Of a DNA stretch of 64,000 nt, positions 44,593 through 53,050 are shown in pieces. Positions within the stretch are counted from its first letter, which is position 1. Each line of letters starts with the position of its first letter. Both the position numbers and the translations under genes were made by a program. The stretch is from JAQIBY01 sp051747965 (lineage in GTDB: Bacteria; Bacteroidota; Bacteroidia; Bacteroidales; ML635J-15), in NCBI GenBank assembly GCA_051747965.1, contig JBNJGS010000004.1, forward strand, positions 11,088 to 75,087. Reading direction: 5' to 3'. The notes under the pieces are model-generated. The model worked only from the letters and a program-made list of their open reading frames with translations. It was not told where the DNA came from and did no database searches.

Positions 44593-45596
44593 AAAGACTT
44601 GTGATATATATCTTAGTATTTGTATTTTTATGCCTATCCTGTGAAAAAGCGATGTTTGAAGAGTCCGCACAATCAGCCAATGCCTTTGACAATTTTGATT
44701 ACCTCTGGGAGGAGTGCCATGGGAAATATGCTTTCTTTGCGTATAAGGATATTGACTGGGAGCAGGTAAAGCAAAAGTACCGCCCTATGTTGTATGAAGA
44801 TATGAGCAGGGATTCGCTGTTTCATGTGCTGGCAGCCATGCTGGATGAACTAAGGGATGATCATGTTAATCTGGTGTCAGATTTTAACCTGTCTTTTTAT
44901 GGCAATTACCGCCGAGGACAGGACAATTTTGACTGGAGAATTCTGTCAGATAATTATCTTCCTGAAAACTATTATAAATCCGGACCTTTTGTACATGATT
45001 TTATCGCAGGCGATTCCATTGCCTATGTGCGGCTCGCATCTTTCCCGGGCAGCATCAGTGATAATAATCTGAATTTTGTTTTGGGCAGATACAGTCAAAC
45101 CAAAGGACTGGTCCTTGATATCAGGGAAAATGGCGGAGGCAGTATTTCTGATATTTATGATCTGCTTGGCCGCTTTGTCAGCGAAAGAACATTGTTGTAT
45201 TACTCACAGATCAAAAACGGTTCCGGGAAGGATGATTTTTCCGAAAAAATGCCGGTGTACCTTCAGCCGGATGATGGTGAATCCTATGAAAATACCATCT
45301 GTCTGCTCACTGACAGAGGTTCATACTCTGCCAGCTCCTTTACAGCCCTGGCATGCCGGGCCATCTCCAATGTGGTAATTGTGGGAGATACAACCGGTGG
45401 CGGTCTTGGCATTCCAAACGGAGGACAATTACCCAATGGCTGGACATACCGGTTTTCCGTTACCAGGACCTTGTCACCTCAGGGTGAAAATTTTGAGTCC
45501 GGCGTGCCACCTGATGTCACAGTGCTTTTTGATTGGGATAACCGAGATACAGACGAAGTTGTGGAAAGAGCAATACAGGAAATAAATACCCGCTGA
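44589..45596 (+). CDS. S41 family peptidase lipoprotein
   Basis: A 335-aa lipoprotein of the C-terminal-processing/tricorn-like S41 family. The signal peptide ends FLCLSC with lipid Cys at about residue 18. The N-terminal helical part (about 35-95) contains DELRDDHVNL, typical of S41 N-domains. The catalytic region has LVLDIRENGGGSISD, then LTDRGSYSASSFTALAC with the nucleophile Ser, and VGDTTGGGLGIPNGGQLPNGW. No PDZ domain is obvious. It is coupled by a four-base overlap to the preceding barrel-like gene, so the pair probably works together in the envelope. Confidence 0.82.
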   Translation: MKRLVIYILVFVFLCLSCEKAMFEESAQSANAFDNFDYLWEECHGKYAFFAYKDIDWEQVKQKYRPMLYEDMSRDSLFHVLAAMLDELRDDHVNLVSDFNLSFYGNYRRGQDNFDWRILSDNYLPENYYKSGPFVHDFIAGDSIAYVRLASFPGSISDNNLNFVLGRYSQTKGLVLDIRENGGGSISDIYDLLGRFVSERTLLYYSQIKNGSGKDDFSEKMPVYLQPDDGESYENTICLLTDRGSYSASSFTALACRAISNVVIVGDTTGGGLGIPNGGQLPNGWTYRFSVTRTLSPQGENFESGVPPDVTVLFDWDNRDTDEVVERAIQEINTR

Positions 45597-45747
45597 TTGC
45601 TGTCCATCGTTTAATTTTAATCAGAATCAGGGCTTCTCCTATGATTTATGTATGATTTTCAGGCAACAGATTGTCAATAATATTTGTCTGATAGTTAGAA
45701 ATGCATTAACTTTATCCAAAACAAACCCGCACAGGGGTGCATTTATC

Positions 45748-48700
45748 ATGAATTATCCATATAGCATATTGATTTTTCTTAGCATGCTGCTGTTGCCTGT
45801 AAGTCTATCAGCTCAGCACCGCTTTATTGAAAACAAAAACCAATTCCCCGATCAGGTAGAATTTAAATGCCGCCTGAATTATGGAGCTTTGTTTCTTGAA
45901 AAAGACGGGCTTGTTTACAATTTTGCCGATAAATCTCAATACCAGCATTCACATGCCCACCATGGTGAAAGTGATGTAACAGAAGCTCATCATGAACATG
46001 ACAATGATTTGCCGGATGCCCTGGATTTTCATGCCTATAAAGTGAAATTCATCAACCCTTCCGGGGATATGGCAATTCGGGGTTTGGAAAAATGTCCTGA
46101 TTACGAAAACTATTTCATCGGTAATGATCGCTCTACATGGGCAAGCAATGTCGGCAAGTACGAAAAAATGCGATATAGTGGTGTGTGGGAGGGCATTGAC
46201 CTTGAGTTCTATGATGTTGGGCAGGGCCTGAAATATGATTTTATTATCCAGCCAGGAGCAGACCCCGGCAAAATAATATTTGAATTTGAAGGCGTGGATA
46301 AGGTAAGAATACGGCAGGGCAACCTGATGATAAAAACATCCCTGGCCAAAACCACGGAGATGCAACCCTACGCTTATCAGATCATTGACGGAGATACCGT
46401 AGAAGTGGCCTGTGAATATTCTCTGGATAAGAAATTGCTGACTTATGTGTTTCCCGACGGCTATCATGAAGGCCACGAACTGGTGATTGATCCTACCCTG
46501 GTTTTTAGTACCTACACGGGCTCAACAGCTGACAACTGGGGATTTACCGCCACCTGGGATTATAATGATAATGTGTACAGCGGCGGAATCGTTTTTGATG
46601 TCGGCTATCCAACTACGCTTGGTGCTTATCAGACTGATATGGCCGGTGGCACTGCTCCTTTTCCCGGCAGCTCATATTATGCACAGGGTTGTGATGTGGG
46701 AATCATCAAATACAATGAGGATGGTACGGAGAGATTGTTTGCAACATATCTTGGTGGTGCAGTAGCTGAAGAGATGCCGCATTCAATGGTGGTCAATCAG
46801 AATAATGAGCTTATTATTTTTGGCACCACGGGTTCCAGCGATTTCCCTCTTGGCACAAATGCCTTTGACGATACCTTTAATGGAGGAGACAGCATCATGT
46901 ATGATAATGTGATTGTGTTTCCCGATGGTACTGACATTTTCCTGACAAAACTTAGTGAGGATGGCTCTCAATTGCTTGGCAGTACCTACCTTGGAGGAAG
47001 CAAAAACGACGGACTGAATTTTAAGTTGTCCTACACAGAGGAGGGCTACATCCAAATGCACGGCAATGACAGCTTGTATTACAATTACGGTGATGGCGCC
47101 CGTGGTGAAGTGATCGCAGATGATAAGGATTATATTCATGTTGGTGCGAATACATTTTCTACGGATATTGCTCCAGGCATAAATCCTGGATTTCAAACCA
47201 GCAATGGTGGTGGTATGGATGGACTCGTGGCTAAATTCTCTCCGGATTTAAGCAGCATGGTCTGGATGTCCTACCTTGGAGGTAGCGCCGATGATGCCAT
47301 CTATTCAATTTATCCTGACGGCAGCAACAATGTCCTTGTCTGTGGGGGCACAAGCTCAACAGACTTTCCTTCTGATTCTGATGCAGTGGAACCTTATTAT
47401 CTGGGTGGTAGTACAGATGCCTTTGTCGCCAAAATCAACCATAACGGCAATGCTCTGCTTGGATCTACCTATTTCGGTACAAGTGAATATGATCAGGCGC
47501 ATTTTGTTCGCATTGATGAAAATGAGGATGTCTATATATACGGACAAACAGAAGCCACAGGCAATAGCCTGATTTATAATGCAGGATATTCTGTGCCCAA
47601 CTCCGGGCAGTTTCTGGCTAAATTCAATGGTGAACTGAGCTCGCTTGAATGGTCAACTGTTTTTGGCAGAGGTGCAGGACGGCCTGTTTTGTCTCCTTCT
47701 GCTTTTGCTGTAGATGTTTGTGATCGTATTTATCTGGCAGGATGGGGCAGGGAGTGGTCAAATACATATCTCAATGCCGCCGGAGATATTTATGCCTGGA
47801 CAGATGATTACGGGACTAAAGGTCTGCCCGTAACAGCAAATGCAATCCAAACAGAAACGGATGGACAGGATTTTTATGTGGCTGTCTTTAGTGAAGATGC
47901 TGCTACACTGGAATATGCCAGTTTTTTTGGGGAAGTACATTACCCCGGCTGCGGCTACTCCGGACATGATCATGTGGATGGTGGTACCAGTCGTTTTGAC
48001 AATAAAGGCAATATTATTCAATCGGTCTGTGCCAGTTGTGGCGGCTGCCAGGAGTTTCCCACAATGCCGGTCCCTGGTGTGTGGTCTCCAACCAATGCCA
48101 GCACAAACTGCAACAACGCCGTCTTTAAAATCAATATCATTGAAAACCTGGCAGCTTCCAGCTTTGAACCTGTTCCGGCCATCTGTGCTCCGGTTGAAGT
48201 ACAGTTTGTCAACAACAGCCAGGGTTCTTCTTTCTTATGGGATTTTGGGGATGGTTCTCCGACAAGTACAGAATTTGAACCTGAACATACTTTCACCCAG
48301 GAGGGCGTATTTGAAGTTATGCTTATTGCTTTCGATTCTGTCGCCTGCAATTATGCTGATACATCTTATCGCTTTGTGGAAGTCCAGACTTCTGATGTAA
48401 TGACACTCGATCCGATTACCATTTGTCCGGGTGAATCTGTACAAATAGGACCGGAGGAATCGTATGATGATGATGTCGACTTTTTCTGGACACAGGGGGA
48501 TGTGTCTGACACTGACATACAAAATCCGGTGGTGTCGCCGGAAGAGGATACCGAATATGTCCTCGCGGTGAATGATATTTGTACTGATACCATTTACCAG
48601 GATGTTTTGATACAGGATTTTGAAATATTGGTCAGTATGCCACCTGATACAATGATTTGTGAAGGTGACCCTGTGAGCCTTGCTGCTGCCACCGGTGGTG

Positions 48701-50775
48701 ATGTGAGCGGACTTGTCTGGTCGGATGACCCGGGCTTCAGTAATGTCATCAGCACAACAGAAAACATGTCTGATACGCCTGACGGAACTACAACCTATTA
48801 TTTAGAAGTGACAGAAAATATTTGCAATACAACCACCGTGGAAACGGTGCTGGTTGAATGGCATCAGTTCAATTATGAGATAAGTCCGGATGCAGTAATC
48901 TGTGAGGGAGATAGTCTGGAATTGTTTGCCAATAACCTGAATCCGGCAGATAATATTTCTTATCAGTGGGGCCCTCTCTCAGCCATTGACAACGGAGCTG
49001 AAACGGATTCTCCGCTTGTTTCTCCCGCATCGGATCAGACTTATACATTGACACTCACCAATCAGATGGGATGTACAACAAGCGATCAGGTTCAGCTTAC
49101 CATAGATGATTTGTCATTTTTGCCTCCACAGGTTCAGGAACCTCTTTGCTATGGTGATTGTACGGGCAGTGTAAGTGTGGATGCATCCGGTTATCCTCCC
49201 TATTCTTTTTCATGGGATGATGGCAGTAACGGAGAAAGTAATGATGATCTGTGTGCCGGCAATTACAGTCTTACTGTTACAGATGATATCGGTTGTGAAG
49301 ATGTTACCAGCATTGAAATCAACCAGCCTGAGCTGTTGGAAGCCCAGTTTGTTTCAGTTGCCCAGCCTGAATGTGATGGCATTGGTCTAGGGGAAGCTGA
49401 AGTCAGCGCTTCGGGTGGAACCGGTAGTTATTCCTACCAATGGAGTGATGGGAGCACCGACGCATTGAATGATCATATGTACACTGGAATCAATTATGTT
49501 ACCATCACGGATGCCAATGATTGTGACACGGTCATCGATATTGAAATGATACCTCCCAACAACCTGGCGACCAGTCTTGAAAACGTTGAGCATAATCCCT
49601 GTTACGGTGATTGCCAGGGAGAGATTTCCCTGAACGTTTCCGGCGGTACTGCTCCTTATGAATACAACTGGAACGACGGACTCTCAGGGCCGGCAATATC
49701 AGACCTGTGTGCAGGATTATATCAGGTAACCATCATTGATGCCGATAACTGTGTTGTTCACCGCAATGTTGCAATACATGAACCCGATACACTGATTGCA
49801 CAAATACAGCCAGAATCACCCATCGCCTGCTATGGTGAAACTACCGGACTGGATATTATTGTGGATGGGGGAACCTATCCATATTATTACAACTGGGACA
49901 ATGGTACTGATCAGCCATCACTGGACAGCCTGCCGGCCGGAACATACCTGGCAACTGTCACAGATATTAATAATTGCACAGATACTGTGGAATATCAGTT
50001 GGCACAACCCCCCGAGCTTGTTTACAGCGAAACAGTGCATAATATGTTGTGTGAAGGTGTCTGTAATGGTAGCATCGTCATTAATCCCGGAGGTGGTACG
50101 CCTCCATATCAGTTTCAATGGAACAACACTTCAGGTGATTCGGTGGCTGAAGACCTGTGCTCAGGCTCGTATGAAATGCTGCTGGAAGATGATAACGGCT
50201 GCCGTAAATTTGGTGAATTCCAGGTTATTTCTGAAAATTATGTGCCACCACTGGAAGCAGAGGCTGACCCACCGGAAATTTTCCATGGCACAGCTACCAA
50301 TCTGCATGCAACCAATGAACCGGCTTATCACTACAACTGGACTCCTGAGGCTTCACTTTCCGATAATGATTCACCTGACGTGACAGCTTATCCCGAAGAA
50401 ACCACAACTTATGAGGTAAGGATAGTGGATTCCAATGGTTGTGTTAACAAAGACACTGTTATCGTTATTGTGAATGAACTTGTTTGCGGAGAGCCTTATC
50501 TCTATATTCCCAATGCATTTACGCCCAATGGAGACGGTGAAAATGATTATTTTAAGCCTTATGCTCCTGTCGGCATCGTGAAAAAAATGTACTTTGCCGT
50601 TTATGACCGCTGGGGCGAATTGATTTATGAATCTGATAACATCAACGACAAGGGTTGGGACGGTACTTTCAGGGGAAAACAACTGACTCCGGATGTGTAT
50701 GTGTACTTTTTTGAAGCTACTTGTATTGATAAAGATACTTTTACCAAAAAAGGAAATGTTACACTGATTCGGTAA
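45748..50775 (+). CDS. Giant SBBP/PKD/SprB surface protein with T9SS type B tail
   Basis: A 1675-aa exported protein. The ATG at 45748 gives a signal peptide (MNYPYSILIFLSMLLLPVSLSAQ); the longer frame from 45652 is not supported. Residues about 25-290 match the N-terminal domain that begins FIENKNQFPDQV in many Bacteroidota surface proteins. SBBP beta-propeller repeats follow (about 300-790: STYLGGSKND, MSYLGGSADD, STYFGTSEYD). Then come a PKD domain (FLWDFGDGSPTS), Ig-like segments with regular CxGxxxxL starts, and SprB repeats (about 1130-1500). The C-terminus (YIPNAFTPNGDGENDYF to NVTLIR) is a type B sorting domain without the cysteine pairs seen in the 18-28 kb proteins. Confidence 0.85.
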   Translation: MNYPYSILIFLSMLLLPVSLSAQHRFIENKNQFPDQVEFKCRLNYGALFLEKDGLVYNFADKSQYQHSHAHHGESDVTEAHHEHDNDLPDALDFHAYKVKFINPSGDMAIRGLEKCPDYENYFIGNDRSTWASNVGKYEKMRYSGVWEGIDLEFYDVGQGLKYDFIIQPGADPGKIIFEFEGVDKVRIRQGNLMIKTSLAKTTEMQPYAYQIIDGDTVEVACEYSLDKKLLTYVFPDGYHEGHELVIDPTLVFSTYTGSTADNWGFTATWDYNDNVYSGGIVFDVGYPTTLGAYQTDMAGGTAPFPGSSYYAQGCDVGIIKYNEDGTERLFATYLGGAVAEEMPHSMVVNQNNELIIFGTTGSSDFPLGTNAFDDTFNGGDSIMYDNVIVFPDGTDIFLTKLSEDGSQLLGSTYLGGSKNDGLNFKLSYTEEGYIQMHGNDSLYYNYGDGARGEVIADDKDYIHVGANTFSTDIAPGINPGFQTSNGGGMDGLVAKFSPDLSSMVWMSYLGGSADDAIYSIYPDGSNNVLVCGGTSSTDFPSDSDAVEPYYLGGSTDAFVAKINHNGNALLGSTYFGTSEYDQAHFVRIDENEDVYIYGQTEATGNSLIYNAGYSVPNSGQFLAKFNGELSSLEWSTVFGRGAGRPVLSPSAFAVDVCDRIYLAGWGREWSNTYLNAAGDIYAWTDDYGTKGLPVTANAIQTETDGQDFYVAVFSEDAATLEYASFFGEVHYPGCGYSGHDHVDGGTSRFDNKGNIIQSVCASCGGCQEFPTMPVPGVWSPTNASTNCNNAVFKINIIENLAASSFEPVPAICAPVEVQFVNNSQGSSFLWDFGDGSPTSTEFEPEHTFTQEGVFEVMLIAFDSVACNYADTSYRFVEVQTSDVMTLDPITICPGESVQIGPEESYDDDVDFFWTQGDVSDTDIQNPVVSPEEDTEYVLAVNDICTDTIYQDVLIQDFEILVSMPPDTMICEGDPVSLAAATGGDVSGLVWSDDPGFSNVISTTENMSDTPDGTTTYYLEVTENICNTTTVETVLVEWHQFNYEISPDAVICEGDSLELFANNLNPADNISYQWGPLSAIDNGAETDSPLVSPASDQTYTLTLTNQMGCTTSDQVQLTIDDLSFLPPQVQEPLCYGDCTGSVSVDASGYPPYSFSWDDGSNGESNDDLCAGNYSLTVTDDIGCEDVTSIEINQPELLEAQFVSVAQPECDGIGLGEAEVSASGGTGSYSYQWSDGSTDALNDHMYTGINYVTITDANDCDTVIDIEMIPPNNLATSLENVEHNPCYGDCQGEISLNVSGGTAPYEYNWNDGLSGPAISDLCAGLYQVTIIDADNCVVHRNVAIHEPDTLIAQIQPESPIACYGETTGLDIIVDGGTYPYYYNWDNGTDQPSLDSLPAGTYLATVTDINNCTDTVEYQLAQPPELVYSETVHNMLCEGVCNGSIVINPGGGTPPYQFQWNNTSGDSVAEDLCSGSYEMLLEDDNGCRKFGEFQVISENYVPPLEAEADPPEIFHGTATNLHATNEPAYHYNWTPEASLSDNDSPDVTAYPEETTTYEVRIVDSNGCVNKDTVIVIVNELVCGEPYLYIPNAFTPNGDGENDYFKPYAPVGIVKKMYFAVYDRWGELIYESDNINDKGWDGTFRGKQLTPDVYVYFFEATCIDKDTFTKKGNVTLIR

Positions 50776-50817
50776 ACCTGACCAAACTATTTTGAGTTTG
50801 GGATGTTTAATGATTGT

Positions 50818-51351
50818 ATGAAAAAGTACTTGTTATTTGCTTATGCTTTGCTTTTCATCTTGATGTCATCATGCCAAAAGCTGGATGAATTGACCCAATT
50901 TGAAATGGATTATCAGGAAACTGTCATCATCCCGGCCTCGGTGGAAGCCAATATACCGTATGAAATACAGACTCCTGAAATCACAACCAACGCAGAATCT
51001 GAGTTCGAAGTTCATGATACCAGAAAGGAAAATATTGAGGAAATTAAACTCAATGAACTGAAACTAAGTCTGATTGACCCCGATGACGGGAATTTTGATT
51101 TCCTTAACGAGATATCTGTTTATTTGAGTACAGAGCAGTTGCCGGAAATCAAAGTGGCATGGAAGGAAGATATCCCGGAAAATGCCTTACAAGCCTTGCA
51201 GCTCAATACCAGTGATGAGAATATCGGAGAATACATCAAGCAGGAATCCTTCCGGCTTCGGATAGAAACCACTACTGACAAAGTGATTACCCGCGATCAT
51301 GAGATTCAGCTTGATGCTGTCTTTCTGGTAAATGCTAAACTTATCAAATAG
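50818..51351 (+). CDS. Small exported lipoprotein, unknown function
   Basis: A 177-aa lipoprotein; start ATG at 50818 gives MKKYLLFAYALLFILMSSC with lipid Cys at about residue 19. The mature protein is acidic and beta-rich with regular alternation (VIIPASVEANIPYEIQTPEI; LKLSLIDPDDGNFDFLNEISVYLS; KVITRDHEIQLDAVFLVNAKLIK). I do not recognise a family. It begins 42 bases after the giant surface protein gene and may be co-transcribed. Confidence 0.65.
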   Translation: MKKYLLFAYALLFILMSSCQKLDELTQFEMDYQETVIIPASVEANIPYEIQTPEITTNAESEFEVHDTRKENIEEIKLNELKLSLIDPDDGNFDFLNEISVYLSTEQLPEIKVAWKEDIPENALQALQLNTSDENIGEYIKQESFRLRIETTTDKVITRDHEIQLDAVFLVNAKLIK

Positions 51352-51400
51352 TTGTCTGTCTGATTTTTCATTGGTTCGCTGCTGCAATTTTTTTTGAGAG

Positions 51401-51432
51401 TTTGTTATAACAACTATTTTTATCTATATTTA
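51401..51432 (+). promoter_or_regulatory. Bacteroidota-type promoter for catalase
   Basis: TTTG (51401-51404), a 20-bp spacer, then TATATTTA (51425-51432), one mismatch from TAnnTTTG. The predicted start is about 20 bases before the ATG at 51458. Confidence 0.5.
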
Positions 51433-51457
51433 AAAATCATCTAAAAACGTTGTGTCT

Positions 51458-52897
51458 ATGAAAAAGAAGAAACTAACAACAACAGGTGGAGCGCCCATCA
51501 GGAATAATCAAAATTCTATAACTGCAGGCAAACGCGGCCCGGTATTAATCCAGGACTATCAATTGCTGGAAAAGCTGGCACATCAAAACCGTGAACGCAT
51601 ACCTGAACGGGTGGTACATGCTAAAGGCTGGGGAGCACAGGGAACCTTTACTGTGACTGATGATATCACAAAGTATTCCTGTGCAAAAATTTTCAATGAA
51701 ATCGGAAAGAAAACTCCGATGCTGGCCAGGTTTTCTACTGTGGCAGGTGAGCAAGGCGCTGCTGATGCCGAACGTGATGTCAGAGGTTTTGCGCTGAAGT
51801 TCTATACCGAAGAAGGAAACTGGGACATGGTGGGCAATAATACACCGGTCTTCTTTGTTCGCGACGGATATAAATTTCCGGATTTCATCCATACCCAAAA
51901 ACGGCATCCCAAAACCAACTTAAGGTCAAATACTGCCAAATGGGACTTCTGGTCAAAAACTCCGGAAAGTTTGCATCAGGTTACCATTTTGCATTCCGAC
52001 AGAGGCATTCCGGCCACCCCAATGCACATGAACGGATATGGTTCGCATACATATAGTTTCTGGAATGAAAAAGGGGAGAGATTCTGGGTGAAATTTCACT
52101 TTAAAACTCAGCAGGGACACAAAACCCTGACCAATGAGGAAGCGGCAAAAGCCATAGGTGAATCCCGTGAAACGTATCAGGAAGCCATCAATGAAGCCAT
52201 AGAATCTGGAGATTTTCCCAAATGGACTTTTTATATACAGGTGATGCCTGAGAAGGATGCTGAAAAAATGCCATTCAATCCTTTTGATATTACCAAAGTG
52301 TGGCCTCACGGAGATTTTCCGCTGATAAAAGTGGGTGAATTCGAATTGAACAAAATTCCGCCCAACTATTTTGTCTATATTGAAAATGCGGCTTTTTCTC
52401 CTTCCAACGTGGTTCCGGGCATTGGATACTCTCCTGATAAAATGCTACAGGCCAGAGTCTTTTCTTATCCTGATGCTCACAGGTACCGCCTGGGTACACA
52501 TTATGAAATGTTGCCGCCAAACAGACCTGTGAATGAAGTGAATCATTATCATAAGGATGGTGCAATGCGCTTTTTTGAGAATTTCGAGGAAAATCCCGAT
52601 GCATTTTACGAACCAAATCAGTTTGACGGACCGGTAGAAGAAAGCGGACCTGTCGAACCTCCGCTCAGAATTGACGGAGATGCAGACCGGTATGATAATG
52701 AAGATGATGATGATTATACCCAGGCAGGGAATTTGTTCCGCCTGTTCAATGATGAACAGAAACAGCGGTTGTTTGATAATATCGCAGGTGAAATGGAAGG
52801 TGTGCCTGAAGATATCATTAAAAAACAGATTGAATTGTTTGATGCTGCTGATAAAGCTTACGGCGAAGGGGTAAGGAAAGCCCTCGGATGGAAATAA
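51458..52897 (+). CDS. katA: Haem catalase, small-subunit type
   Basis: A 479-aa monofunctional catalase that dismutates hydrogen peroxide. The catalytic His is in RVVHAKGWGAQGTF (about residue 53), Asn in GNWDMVGNNTPVFFVRD (about 127), and the haem-ligand Tyr in ARVFSYPDAHRYRLG (about 336). The length fits clade 3 enzymes. It has no signal peptide. The ATG at 51458 is preferred over the GTG at 51452. It has a promoter just upstream and its own terminator. Confidence 0.95.
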   Translation: MKKKKLTTTGGAPIRNNQNSITAGKRGPVLIQDYQLLEKLAHQNRERIPERVVHAKGWGAQGTFTVTDDITKYSCAKIFNEIGKKTPMLARFSTVAGEQGAADAERDVRGFALKFYTEEGNWDMVGNNTPVFFVRDGYKFPDFIHTQKRHPKTNLRSNTAKWDFWSKTPESLHQVTILHSDRGIPATPMHMNGYGSHTYSFWNEKGERFWVKFHFKTQQGHKTLTNEEAAKAIGESRETYQEAINEAIESGDFPKWTFYIQVMPEKDAEKMPFNPFDITKVWPHGDFPLIKVGEFELNKIPPNYFVYIENAAFSPSNVVPGIGYSPDKMLQARVFSYPDAHRYRLGTHYEMLPPNRPVNEVNHYHKDGAMRFFENFEENPDAFYEPNQFDGPVEESGPVEPPLRIDGDADRYDNEDDDDYTQAGNLFRLFNDEQKQRLFDNIAGEMEGVPEDIIKKQIELFDAADKAYGEGVRKALGWK

Positions 52898-52926
52898 ATT
52901 TAGTCTTTTTTTCGACAGAGATAAAG

Positions 52927-52958
52927 AAAACCCGGTGTCAGTAAAGACCCCGGGTTTT
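52927..52958. terminator. Terminator after catalase
   Basis: AAAACCCGG (52927-52935) pairs with CCGGGTTTT (52950-52958), followed by more T on the plus strand. Confidence 0.8.
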
Positions 52959-52994
52959 TTATTATGCAATTCTTTTTTCTTTGTCTTCAAAGAA

Positions 52995-53026
52995 AAAAGG
53001 CAGTACCGGTAAAGCACTGCCCTTTT
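52995..53026. terminator. Terminator after clpC
   Basis: AAAAGGCAGT (52995-53004) pairs with ACTGCCCTTTT (53016-53026) with one bulged base. Read on the minus strand the hairpin is followed by TTTTTT, serving clpC. Confidence 0.65.
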
Positions 53027-53050
53027 AATCATTCATTACTTTTTTTATTC

